From contig OZ253669.1 of NCBI GenBank assembly GCA_965263375.1, forward strand, positions 1,426,001 to 1,490,000: DNA of 64,000 nucleotides, written 5' to 3'. Shown here one piece after another: positions 10,901 through 17,710 of this stretch. The DNA is from JAJFFW01 sp965263375 (GTDB lineage: Bacteria; Pseudomonadota; Alphaproteobacteria; Caulobacterales; Parvularculaceae). The notes beneath the pieces are model-generated. The model worked only from the letters and a program-made list of their open reading frames with translations, did not search any database and was not told where the DNA came from. Numbering within the stretch: the first letter of the stretch is position 1; each line of letters begins with the position of its first letter. Position numbers and translations under genes: made by a program.

Positions 10901-13900
10901 CGGCGTCTCCCTCGACCATGAAGGCCAAGACTCCTATGACGTCACGATTGAAGTGGCTGACAGCGAAGGGGCGACCTATCAAGAGACGGTCACGATCAAT
11001 GTGAACGACGTCAATGAAGGCCCGACGGATATTGCGCTTTCCGGGACATCGGTTGATGAGAATGACGCGGGTGCGACAGTTGCGACGCTGTCGGCGAGCG
11101 ATGTTGATGCGGGCGATACGGCGAGCTTCTCGATTGCGTCGGATGCGTCTGGGAACTTTGAGATCGTCGGTAACGAGCTTAAGTTAAGAGACGGCGTCTC
11201 CCTCGACCATGAAGGTCAAGACAGCTACGACGTCACGATTGAAGTGGCGGACAGTGAAGGGGCGACCTACCAAGAAACGGTGACCATTAACGTCAATGAC
11301 GTCAATGAAGGCCCGACGGATATCAGCCTGTCCGGGACATCGGTTGATGAGAATGATGCGGGCGCGACAGTTGCGACCTTGTCGGCGAGCGATGTTGATG
11401 CGGGCGATACGGCGAGCTTTTCGATTGCGTCGGATGCGTCTGGGAACTTTGAGATCGTCGGTAACGAGCTTAAGTTAAGAGACGGGGTTTCCCTCGACCA
11501 TGAAGGCCAAGACAGCTACGATGTTACGATTGAAGTCGCTGACAGCGAAGGGGCGACCTACCAAGAGACGGTCACGATCAATGTGAATGATATCAATGAG
11601 AATGCTGCCCCAACTGATATTCTCTTTACTACCGACACATTAGTTGAGAATCAAACGTTATGGAGCGAAGACTTCTCCGGAATGTCCGATGGAGATCAAT
11701 CAGATAGCGGTTCATCAGCGTGGAGTACGGATGAGACAAACGCGAATTACTCTAATCCAAATCATGGTGTCGACGACGGAGAATATGAATTTTCACAATC
11801 GACAAGCACATCTAATGATAATGCTTATGTGAGCTGGCGTAGTGAGTCTATAGATATTTCTAGCCAAACTAACCTTAATCTAAGCTTTGATCTGCGTGAA
11901 GAAGGAACGATGGAAGAAAGCGGATCGTGGCACGATTATTTTGAAGCTTACGCTATTGTTGATGGGACAGAACATCTGTTGCTAGACCAAGATGGCGATA
12001 GCGGTATATCGAGTGAAACATACAATTTTGCGGACTTGCCGACTGGCGATACTCTCGTCATTGAATTCCGTGCTAAGACTACTTATTCGAGCGAAAAATA
12101 TTTCGTAGACAATATTGAGCTCACAGGCGATTCCGGTGGAACGCAAACAACAACAACGCTAAATGCGGCAATCGATGAAAATGATGCTGGCGTCACTGTC
12201 GCCAATCTTTCTGCAATCGATCCTGATGTAGGCGACAGCGCGACATTCTCGATCGTTTCAGATCCATCTGGGAACTTTGAAATTGTTGGCAATGAACTCA
12301 AGTTAAAAGATGACGTATCGCTTGACTATGAGGCGCAAGATTCTCATGACATCACAATCCAAGTGGATGATGGGAACGGTGGTACGTATCAAGAGACCGT
12401 CACTATCGATGTCAATGACATCTATGAGGCGGCGAGCGTTTCGGGTCCGGTCGCTGTTTCTGGTACGGAGGACCAGACGGTCACGATTAGTGAGGCGCAA
12501 TTGCTGGCGTCGACAAGCAATCCTGATGGGGCGACGCTATCTATCCAAAATTTATCTGCTGATAATGGCGTAATCTCTGACAATGGCGACGGCACGTGGG
12601 ATTTTACGCCGAATGCTGATTTTAGTGGTGACGTAAATCTTACTTACACTGTATCAGATGGCGTGAATGATATTGCTGCAACGGGTGTTGTCAGTGTTTC
12701 TGCCGAGGTGGATGCGCCCTCGATCAATCTGGGCTCGGTTTCTAGAGAGCTGTTTAATTCTACTTTCTCAGACGACTCGCAAGGATCGCAAGCGCACGAT
12801 TCCAATGATTCATTCAGGAGCACGATGGATGGTTGGCAAAGTGATAACAGCGTCGAGTTTTGGAGCGACGGTTCAGGCGGCGGTTATATTGAGCTCAATG
12901 ATGATGCGATCGATAACTTTTCAGACGCAACAAATATCTTCCGAGAAGTCGACACAACGGATAGCGCGTCTTATGATTTAAGCTTCGATTATGCGCCGCG
13001 CCCTGGCTATGACGAGACAGTCAATGTAATCGAAGTCCTTTGGGATGGTGAAGTTGTTCAAACAATTTCTGCGGATGGCTCTAGCGATTCATCGCCGCAG
13101 TTTCAGACCTATAATATAACGTTGACGGGCGACGGCGACCCAAGTCGGATTGAGATCCGTGAAGCGTCAAGCAATGACCAAGACTATGGTCGCGGCATGA
13201 GGATCGATAATGTTCAGATGACCGAGACGCTGGACGGGTCGGCGAAAGGCGTGGAAGGCGAAGCGATTGAACTTCCTGCGTTGAACGCTAACCTTACTGA
13301 CACTGATGGCTCTGAAACGTTGTCTGTTTCTGTTGCGGGCATTCCTGACGGCGCCGAGTTAAGTGACGGCGTTAATAGCTTCACTGCGAGCTCTGGCGAT
13401 AACTCAGTGGATGTTTCTAGCTGGGATATGGATGCGTTGCAGGTTACGCCGCCCACTGATTATACTGGTGATTTCACACTGCAAGTGAATGCAACGTCAA
13501 CTGAAACTGGCGGCGCTCAAAGCTCGATATCACAGGATTTGCCCGTTCGGGTATTGGCTGATGAAACCGAAATAGTCGGTGATCACGAAGACAATGAGCT
13601 AGATGGCGGCTTAGACAATGAAGTCATTTCAGGCGGGCTGGGCGAGGACGAGCTAACCGGCGGGGGCGGTGATGATGCCCTTTATGGTGGTGATGGAGAT
13701 GACACGCTTCAAGGTGACGCTGGGGACGACACGCTTTACGGCGGCGATGGCGATGACATCTTTATCTATGTCAATGACGGGGCTGGCTCTGGCGCAGATA
13801 TTGTTAATGGCGGCTCTGGCGGATGGACCGATGCTATCGAATTTTCCGGCGGTCTAGAATCCTTAGGCGAGTTTGGCGTTGATTGGACATTGGATGTGAC

Positions 13901-14021
13901 CGAAGGAAGTGTGCTTTCCCAGACGGATGATGAGATTACATTGTCCGAGGATGCCGATGGCCTTATTACGTTGAATGACGGATCAACGATTGAGTTCACT
14001 GACATTGAACAAGTGATTTAA
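1956..14021 (+). CDS. Giant cadherin-repeat RTX adhesin, type I secretion substrate (4021 aa)
   Basis: There is no N-terminal signal peptide. Residues 1-264 are very acidic and low in complexity. From residue 265 come 23 tandem 97-residue cadherin-like repeats with Ca-binding motifs (VDENDAG, DVDAGD, LDHEGQDSYD). A LamG/concanavalin-like domain follows (about 2496-2742), then one truncated and four full repeats (to about 3215). Next are a jelly-roll-like module (3222-3402), a diverged repeat (3402-3488), a VCBS/tandem-95-like domain (3489-3585), a second jelly-roll-like module (3587-3765) and an Ig-like domain (3766-3869). RTX nonapeptides of the GGxGxDx type (about 3891-3938) and a C-terminal secretion-like tail ending FTDIEQVI close the protein. 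Such proteins are exported in one step by ABC/HlyD/TolC and act in surface attachment or biofilm formation. The flanking exporter genes fit this. No LapG-type cleavage site was recognised. The exact ligand is unknown. Confidence 0.93.
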   Translation: MARDDEQSVNNQQPKPSAEQDLLNVQADVAAEKEADALKKAREGNGVEADDGQGGLHENLHYGEQYDSEILGAPSDDEGGLNNIGDPARAVSNNDADNKVAAEPIDDQPSVNPQADQGGVEPTGADTTNAGPSSRDPLLNSSDTIDREEGDAQDFTSGLTAARETNEASNIQDGAAQALGLPDRTDFSPEEETAQEIVVEQGENDQTEQSAGSQPQETPAAVELGEPDGAIGDENATSGDPLTEEDSAGENGDDTAIIDAPVNSTPTDISLSGTSVDENDAGATIATLSASDVDAGDTASFSIANDASGLFEVVGDTLKLRDGVSLDHEGQDSYDVTIEVADSEGATYQETVTINVNDVNEGPTDISLSGTSVDENDAGATVATLSASDVDAGDTASFSIASDASGNFEIVGNELKLRDGVSLDHEGQDSYDVTIEVADSEGATYQETVTINVNDVNEGPTDISLSGTSVDENDAGATVATLSASDVDAGDTASFSIANDASGNFEIVGNELKLRDGVSLDHEGQDSYDVTIEVADSEGATYQETVTINVNDVNEGPSDIALSGTSVDENDAGATVATLSASDVDAGDTASFSIANDASGLFEVVGDTLKLRDGVSLDHEGQDSYDVTIEVADSEGATYQETVTINVNDVNEGPTDISLSGTSVDENDAGATVATLSASDVDAGDTASFSIANDASGLFEVVGDTLKLRDGVSLDHEGQDSYDVTIEVADSEGATYQETVTINVNDVNEGPSDIALSGTSVDENDAGATVATLSASDVDAGDTASFSIANDASGLFEVVGDTLKLRDGVSLDHEGQDSYDVTIEVADSEGATYQETVTINVNDVNEGPSDIALSGTSVDENDAGATVATLSASDVDAGDTASFSIANDASGLFEVVGDTLKLRDGVSLDHEGQDSYDVTIEVADSEGATYQETVTINVNDVNEGPTDISLSGTSVDENDAGATVATLSASDVDAGDTASFSIASDASGNFEIVGNELKLRDGVSLDHEGQDSYDVTIEVADSEGATYQETVTINVNDVNEGPTDISLSGTSVDENDAGATVATLSASDVDAGDTASFSIANDASGLFEVVGDTLKLRDGVSLDHEGQDSYDVTIEVADSEGATYQETVTINVNDVNEGPSDIALSGTSVDENDAGATVATLSASDVDAGDTASFSIANDASGLFEVVGDTLKLRDGVSLDHEGQDSYDVTIEVADSEGATYQETVTINVNDVNEGPTDISLSGTSVDENDAGATVATLSASDVDAGDTASFSIANDASGLFEVVGDTLKLRDGVSLDHEGQDSYDVTIEVADSEGATYQETVTINVNDVNEGPSDIALSGTSVDENDAGATVATLSASDVDAGDTASFSIANDASGLFEVVGDTLKLRDGVSLDHEGQDSYDVTIEVADSEGATYQETVTINVNDVNEGPSDIALSGTSVDENDAGATVATLSASDVDAGDTASFSIANDASGLFEVVGDTLKLRDGVSLDHEGQDSYDVTIEVADSEGATYQETVTINVNDVNEGPTDISLSGTSVDENDAGATVATLSASDVDAGDTASFSIANDASGLFEVVGDTLKLRDGVSLDHEGQDSYDVTIEVADSEGATYQETVTINVNDVNEGPSDIALSGTSVDENDAGATVATLSASDVDAGDTASFSIANDASGLFEVVGDTLKLRDGVSLDHEGQDSYDVTIEVADSEGATYQETVTINVNDVNEGPSDIALSGTSVDENDAGATVATLSASDVDAGDTASFSIANDASGLFEVVGDTLKLRDGVSLDHEGQDSYDVTIEVADSEGATYQETVTINVNDVNEGPTDISLSGTSVDENDAGATVATLSASDVDAGDTASFSIANDASGLFEVVGDTLKLRDGVSLDHEGQDSYDVTIEVADSEGATYQETVTINVNDVNEGPSDIALSGTSVDENDAGATVATLSASDVDAGDTASFSIANDASGLFEVVGDTLKLRDGVSLDHEGQDSYDVTIEVADSEGATYQETVTINVNDVNEGPTDISLSGTSVDENDAGATVATLSASDVDAGDTASFSIASDASGLFEVVGDTLKLRDGVSLDHEGQDSYDVTIEVADSEGATYQETVTINVNDVNEGPTDISLSGTSVDENDAGATVATLSASDVDAGDTASFSIANDASGLFEVVGDTLKLRDGVSLDHEGQDSYDVTIEVADSEGATYQETVTINVNDVNEGPTDISLSGTSVDENDAGATVATLSASDVDAGDTASFSIASDASGNFEIVGNELKLRDGVSLDHEGQDSYDVTIEVADSEGATYQETVTINVNDVNEGPTDISLSGTSVDENDAGATVATLSASDVDAGDTASFSIANDASGNFEIVGNELKLRDGVSLDHEGQDSYDVTIEVADSEGATYQETVTINVNDVNEGPTDISLSGTSVDENDAGATVATLSASDVDAGDTASFSIASDASGNFEIVGNELKLRDGVSLDHEGQDSYDVTIEVADSEGATYQETVTINVNDVNEGPTDIALSEPPSGLELNTDGGNSAYLQAQDGDAVMGGAESLTVDMTFSSTEVSGSFVPLVSYAAPGQSNEFLVGGHPSDGALSVFIRGQKALTGINLDDLFDGEIHQLSVTWDNEDGSLKVFVDGQEAYSATNVQTGQEIRSGGELVFGQEQDSLGGGFASNQVFSGNMYDISVYDEVLTEQDLADPVNNGSDHIVAHWPLDSFDAGQTPGALGDGNGLSEGHVTGGGFVSSQTPSFFSGTGDPTLVNENDAGATVATLSASDVDAGDTASFSIASDASGNFEIVGNELKLRDGVSLDHEGQDSYDVTIEVADSEGATYQETVTINVNDVNEGPSDIALSGTSVDENDAGATVATLSASDVDAGDTASFSIASDASGNFEIVGNELKLRDGVSLDHEGQDSYDVTIEVADSEGATYQETVTINVNDVNEGPTDIALSGTSVDENDAGATVATLSASDVDAGDTASFSIANDASGLFEVVGDTLKLRDGVSLDHEGQDSYDVTIEVADSEGATYQETVTINVNDVNEGPTDIALSGTSVDENDAGATVATLSASDVDAGDTASFSIASDASGNFEIVGNELKLRDGVSLDHEGQDSYDVTIEVADSEGATYQETVTINVNDVNEGPTDISLSGTSVDENDAGATVATLSASDVDAGDTASFSIASDASGNFEIVGNELKLRDGVSLDHEGQDSYDVTIEVADSEGATYQETVTINVNDINENAAPTDILFTTDTLVENQTLWSEDFSGMSDGDQSDSGSSAWSTDETNANYSNPNHGVDDGEYEFSQSTSTSNDNAYVSWRSESIDISSQTNLNLSFDLREEGTMEESGSWHDYFEAYAIVDGTEHLLLDQDGDSGISSETYNFADLPTGDTLVIEFRAKTTYSSEKYFVDNIELTGDSGGTQTTTTLNAAIDENDAGVTVANLSAIDPDVGDSATFSIVSDPSGNFEIVGNELKLKDDVSLDYEAQDSHDITIQVDDGNGGTYQETVTIDVNDIYEAASVSGPVAVSGTEDQTVTISEAQLLASTSNPDGATLSIQNLSADNGVISDNGDGTWDFTPNADFSGDVNLTYTVSDGVNDIAATGVVSVSAEVDAPSINLGSVSRELFNSTFSDDSQGSQAHDSNDSFRSTMDGWQSDNSVEFWSDGSGGGYIELNDDAIDNFSDATNIFREVDTTDSASYDLSFDYAPRPGYDETVNVIEVLWDGEVVQTISADGSSDSSPQFQTYNITLTGDGDPSRIEIREASSNDQDYGRGMRIDNVQMTETLDGSAKGVEGEAIELPALNANLTDTDGSETLSVSVAGIPDGAELSDGVNSFTASSGDNSVDVSSWDMDALQVTPPTDYTGDFTLQVNATSTETGGAQSSISQDLPVRVLADETEIVGDHEDNELDGGLDNEVISGGLGEDELTGGGGDDALYGGDGDDTLQGDAGDDTLYGGDGDDIFIYVNDGAGSGADIVNGGSGGWTDAIEFSGGLESLGEFGVDWTLDVTEGSVLSQTDDEITLSEDADGLITLNDGSTIEFTDIEQVI
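2748..9440 (+). repeat. Tandem array of 23 x 291-bp cadherin-repeat units
   Basis: Units begin exactly every 291 bp from 2748 (3039, 3330, 3621 and so on). All are in frame and nearly identical in DNA. Two protein variants alternate at the unit start (GPTDIS or GPSDIA) and in the middle (NDASGLFEVV, SDASGNFEIV, and mixes). There is no non-coding spacer, so this is an intragenic coding array. A second array of the same unit lies at 10180-11600. Confidence 0.97.
3621..7985 (+). repeat. Higher-order repeat: five 873-bp (3 x 291) blocks
   Basis: Units 4, 7, 10, 13 and 16 (starting 3621, 4494, 5367, 6240, 7113) open with the same DNA variant (GPSDIA type, TCTGGGACATCGGTTGATGA) and share the TTAAAGCTGCGTGATGGGG variant further on. 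Neighbouring units carry other shared variants. The array therefore has a three-unit period of 873 bp. Block 2 is the odd one, because its second unit (unit 8) is of the SDASGNFEIV type. Confidence 0.85.
10180..11600 (+). repeat. Second cadherin-repeat array after the LamG domain (one truncated + four full units)
   Basis: Full 291-bp units start at 10437, 10728, 11019 and 11310. The first copy (10180-10436) lacks the start of the unit and joins the LamG domain at VNENDAG. The units match those of the first array in sequence, so both come from one ancestral array that the LamG module interrupts. Confidence 0.9.
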
Positions 14022-14086
14022 ACGAACATCACGCGATTTAAGCGGCATCATGATTACTACATGGTGCTGTCGCATTGCGTTACTAA

Positions 14087-15544
14087 TTATTGAGCAGGGG
14101 GGATTTCTATTGAGGTTGTCGCAAGCTCGGCGCTTTGATCCTGCTTAGACATTTCATCTGATTCAGATAACGCCGACACCAGCACGCCAGCAGTTGCGGC
14201 GAGTTCATATTGCGCGGCCCTTAAATCGAACTGCGCCTGCGATAGGTCAATTTCTGCATTCACAAGATCACGCTGGCCGTCCAGAACATCAATCACCGTC
14301 CGGTTGCCCGCCTCGAATTCTACTTGAAGGCCTTTTACGGCTAGATTGGCGGCTTGTATTGCTTTTTTGGCCGCCGCGATACGCGCTTTACCATTGACGA
14401 TTGACCGCCAAGTGCGCGTAACGGTCTCTTCGACTGATAGTTTTGCTTCTCTCAATAAAGCCCGTTGATTTTGTTCAGTCGCTGAGGCCTGGCGCATATT
14501 GGCGATATTGGCGCCTTGAACGAAAATCGGCGCGCGCATGCGAGCGACGATTTGATACTCGTCTTCGTTGTCTAAGGCGCTATCTTCAGGAAGGCGGCGA
14601 AAGAAGTTTCCTTCTACTGAGAAATTAGGTGTAAAGGCGCCTTTCGCGGCGTTTTTTGCGTGACGCGCAGCTTTGACCTGTTGTTCGGCGGCTTTAACCG
14701 ATGGGCTTGCTCGTTCTGCGGCTGCAAGAGCGTCGCTGAGCGATAGAAAGCCAAAGGTGCTTTGATCTTCATCCGCGGCAAGTTTTGATGGCGCTTCGCG
14801 GCCAATGGCGCGAGCGTAGCTTGCTTCGCTTGAAGCTAAGTCGGCGAGGGCTTGTGCTAGGCTGGCCCCCGCAGTCGCGGCCCGCATGCGCGCTTGTTCA
14901 ACCCCGGTACGGCTTTGTGCGCCAGCCTTCATGCGCGCTTGGGTGATCTGAAATTGTTTCTTGATCAAGATAAGATTGTTGCGTCTGTGATCCACGATCT
15001 GACGAGCGAGCACGACAGATGCGTGCGCTCGTGCGGCGGAAAGGGCGGCCTGTTCATGAGCATCCGCAAGAGAAAACCTTGCCTCGGCAAGATTGGCGCG
15101 CGCTTCGCGAAACGCGTTGATTGTCGATAAGCCTTCAAAGATTGGTTGTCGGACTGTAAGGCCAAGGGTTAGCCCATCGCGATCTTCCAGCGTGTCAATT
15201 CGATTGCTGCGGAAATCTTCCCCCGCATAAGACGCATTGCCTTCAACAGAAGGCAAAAAACCGCCTAGGGCGCGGAAGCGCTCAGCGCGCGCGCCTTTTT
15301 CTTGGGCGCGAGCCGAAGCGATACGCGGATTAAAAGTTAACGCCGCATTAACAGCTTCGCTTACTGTTTCGCCCTGAGCAGAGGCGCCCAAATCGTTAGT
15401 CTGGCTGGCTTCTTCGCGATCGGCCAGCGCCTCATCAATGTCAGTGAATGGATAGGCGGCGACCGGCGTTAACAGAGAGGCGGTCGCCGTAACAAGCGCA
15501 AGGCTTGAACAAAAACGAAACGAAAACAAGCCACGGCGCGACAA
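14087..15544 (-). CDS. TolC-family outer-membrane channel of type I secretion
   Basis: 485 residues with an N-terminal signal peptide (MSRRGLFSFRF, hydrophobic ALVTATASLLTPVAA, cleavage near residue 30). The body has the two long Ala/Gln/Arg-rich helical repeats of outer-membrane efflux proteins, for example AALTFNPRIASARA early and TVIDVLDGQRDLVNAEIDL late. The length is typical of TolC/TIGR01844. TolC trimers form a beta-barrel plus periplasmic helical tunnel that docks on the inner-membrane ABC/HlyD complex. It lies convergent to the adhesin gene (65 bp between stops) and divergent from the PrtD/HlyD pair, which indicates it is the outer-membrane part of this exporter. A few acidic and Ser/Thr residues form the tail after residue 460. 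Confidence 0.93.
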   Translation of the reverse strand: MSRRGLFSFRFCSSLALVTATASLLTPVAAYPFTDIDEALADREEASQTNDLGASAQGETVSEAVNAALTFNPRIASARAQEKGARAERFRALGGFLPSVEGNASYAGEDFRSNRIDTLEDRDGLTLGLTVRQPIFEGLSTINAFREARANLAEARFSLADAHEQAALSAARAHASVVLARQIVDHRRNNLILIKKQFQITQARMKAGAQSRTGVEQARMRAATAGASLAQALADLASSEASYARAIGREAPSKLAADEDQSTFGFLSLSDALAAAERASPSVKAAEQQVKAARHAKNAAKGAFTPNFSVEGNFFRRLPEDSALDNEDEYQIVARMRAPIFVQGANIANMRQASATEQNQRALLREAKLSVEETVTRTWRSIVNGKARIAAAKKAIQAANLAVKGLQVEFEAGNRTVIDVLDGQRDLVNAEIDLSQAQFDLRAAQYELAATAGVLVSALSESDEMSKQDQSAELATTSIEIPPAQ

Positions 15545-15961
15545 AGGACGTCTCCAACATGATTAAGAAAGTCTTGTCCAAAGTCATTACAATTTGAAGG
15601 ATAATGGATTGTTAACGCTCTTCCAATCCCTCAAAGAAAATCGTCCAGCTGAAGGGCTTTTCAATTCCGGCGATTAGAACGCTTGAAGGGCGTTGTTTGT
15701 AAGTCTTTGGATCTTTGTTTGATTTTTGCGCACGTGCAAAAATTTTATGAAATAAAAATCTCTTGGCTCTATTGTTGAATACTTCGCGGCGCGAAGCTGT
15801 AAATAAATAGTATCTGACATGAACGCGGTGCGGGGGGCTGCGATGCCAATCGTCTCCGCGGTGATTTTGCGCTAATATTTTACGTGCAAACAAAATGCAG
15901 TGCGTTTACAAAGTTTTGCGTTGTTCTTGTATAAAGATTTTTATCGACTAGTGATTTTGTT
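15545..15961. promoter_or_regulatory. 417-bp divergent region between tolC-like and prtD-like genes
   Basis: It must carry promoters for the leftward channel and rightward exporter genes. A small hairpin CTTCGC-GGC-GCGAAG lies near 15780-15795. An AT-rich stretch with TTTACA and TATAAA-like elements at 15905-15935 could be the exporter promoter, but the spacing is not canonical. A 93-codon minus-strand reading frame inside (15612-15893) shows no family features and is not called. Confidence 0.3.
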
Positions 15962-17710
15962 ATGATGCCATCGGCTGCGCCAAATAAACTTGATCCTATC
16001 TCACGTGCGAAAGCCGCTGTTAAGCGCCTGTTGGTCCAAGCGGCGGTGTTCAGCTGTTTTGTTAACCTGCTTATGCTGACCGGTCCAATCTACATGTTAC
16101 AAATGTATGATCGGGTATTAATCAGCCGCAGCACCGAAACCCTAGTGGTGATCACGGGGCTGACGGTCGTATTGTTTATAGCGATGGGCCTTTTGGACTA
16201 TGCCCGCGGCGCCTTATTGGCGCGGGCGGGGGCGTATTATGAACAACGTCTCAAGCCCGTAATTTTTGATTTATCGATGGAACAGGCGCGCCTTGGGTCT
16301 GCGCATGCTGACCACGCGCTAAAGGATCTTCGGCAAATAAGACAATTTGTGGCGAGCCCTGCGCTAACGGCTGTGTTTGACGCCCCTTGGACGCCGTTTT
16401 TCATGTTCTTGGTGTTTATGCTGCATTGGGCATTAGGGCTTGTGGCTATTCTTGGTCTTGGCGTCTTGTTGGCGCTCGCGGTGATTAACGAGCGCAGTTC
16501 CCGTGAAGCCAACATGAAATCCCATAATATTAATTCGCAAACTGATCAGCTTGCGATTTCCGCGATGCGCAATGCAGCTGCCACCGATTCCATGGGGATG
16601 CGTAAACCTTTGCGCAAGCGTTGGTTGACCCTTGGTGTTGAAGGGTCGGACTATACATTAATGTCCACCGATACGATTGGCGGACTAACCGCCGCGACAA
16701 AAGCGGCGCGCCTGTTCTTGCAATCAGCGATCTTGGGCGTCGGCGCGTTTCTCGCAATAAAAGGCGAAGTGACGCCAGGCGCGATGATTGCGGCGTCAAT
16801 TATCACAGGCCGCGCCCTAGCGCCTGTCGAGATCGTTACCGGTCAGTGGCGGAATTTTGCGCTAACCTCCGCCGCCTATGGCCGTCTAAAAGAACTTCTA
16901 ACCAAAATGCCGCCGGAAGTAGACCGAACGGCGTTGCCGGCGCCAAAGGGCAGTTTATCGGTCGAAAAGCTTTTTTGTCAGCCGGAAGGGGCTAAAAAGC
17001 TCGTCATCAAAGGCATTTCTTTTGCAATTCAGGCCGGTGAGACTGTTGGGATCATTGGGCCAAGCGCGGCGGGCAAGTCCACCTTAGCCCGCGCCCTTGT
17101 CGGGGTGGAAACAATCCGTGCTGGTGATGTGCGTATAGACGGCGCAAGCATCAGCCAATGGCGACGCGACGCTTTGGGGCCCCATCTTGGATATTTGCCG
17201 CAAGATATTGAGCTTTTTGCCGGAACTGCAGCGGAAAACATTTCCCGCTTTGGTGATAACCCTGATGCAACGCGCATTATCGCCGCGGCGCAGGCCGCTG
17301 GCGCCCATGAAATGATTTTGAATTTCGCCGATGGATATGACACGCAAATTGGAGAACGCGGGCATCATATATCTGCTGGTCAACGTCAGCGGCTTGCCTT
17401 AGCGCGGGCGCTTTACGGCGATCCGGCGATTGTCGTGCTTGATGAGCCAAACTCCAACCTGGACGGGGAAGGAGATGCGGCGCTCGCTCAAGCGGTGCAG
17501 AATTTAAAGGCCCGCAAAGCAACGACAATCATTGTGGCGCATCGCCCAAGTGCGATCGCTATGGTCGATAAGCTTTTGCTGCTTGTTGAAGGCGAAATTA
17601 AAGCCTTCGGTCCGCGTGACGAGGTTTTAAAACAAATAGCGCCGCAGCAGATCGCTACCAGGAACCGGCCGCAACCCCAGGCCCAAGGAGGCGCAAGTGG
17701 CGCAGCTTGA
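15962..17710 (+). CDS. Type I secretion ABC transporter permease/ATPase, PrtD/LssB type
   Basis: 582 residues. The membrane domain (about 20-300) has the typical early motif GPIYMLQMYDRVL. The ATPase domain carries an intact Walker A GPSAAGKST (366-374), the PQDIELFAG Q-loop region, signature SAGQRQRLALARAL (about 471), Walker B IVVLDEPNSNLD (about 490) and switch His in VAHRPS. It energises export of an unfolded RTX protein from the cytoplasm through HlyD and TolC. The next gene starts inside its 3' end (14-bp overlap), so the two are translationally coupled. Unlike the exporter at 1-1756, all catalytic motifs are present, so this is the obvious working engine for the adhesin. Two adjacent ATG codons (15962, 15965) are possible starts, and no strong ribosome-binding site is visible. 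Confidence 0.95.
   Translation: MMPSAAPNKLDPISRAKAAVKRLLVQAAVFSCFVNLLMLTGPIYMLQMYDRVLISRSTETLVVITGLTVVLFIAMGLLDYARGALLARAGAYYEQRLKPVIFDLSMEQARLGSAHADHALKDLRQIRQFVASPALTAVFDAPWTPFFMFLVFMLHWALGLVAILGLGVLLALAVINERSSREANMKSHNINSQTDQLAISAMRNAAATDSMGMRKPLRKRWLTLGVEGSDYTLMSTDTIGGLTAATKAARLFLQSAILGVGAFLAIKGEVTPGAMIAASIITGRALAPVEIVTGQWRNFALTSAAYGRLKELLTKMPPEVDRTALPAPKGSLSVEKLFCQPEGAKKLVIKGISFAIQAGETVGIIGPSAAGKSTLARALVGVETIRAGDVRIDGASISQWRRDALGPHLGYLPQDIELFAGTAAENISRFGDNPDATRIIAAAQAAGAHEMILNFADGYDTQIGERGHHISAGQRQRLALARALYGDPAIVVLDEPNSNLDGEGDAALAQAVQNLKARKATTIIVAHRPSAIAMVDKLLLLVEGEIKAFGPRDEVLKQIAPQQIATRNRPQPQAQGGASGAA

Noticed and set aside
2748..11600. Possible CRISPR-like repeat array
   Set aside because: Units are 291 bp, contiguous and coding in one frame, with no spacers.
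15612..15893. 93-codon minus-strand frame between the tolC-like and prtD-like genes
   Set aside because: Basic, low-information translation without a ribosome-binding site or domain; it lies in the divergent promoter region.
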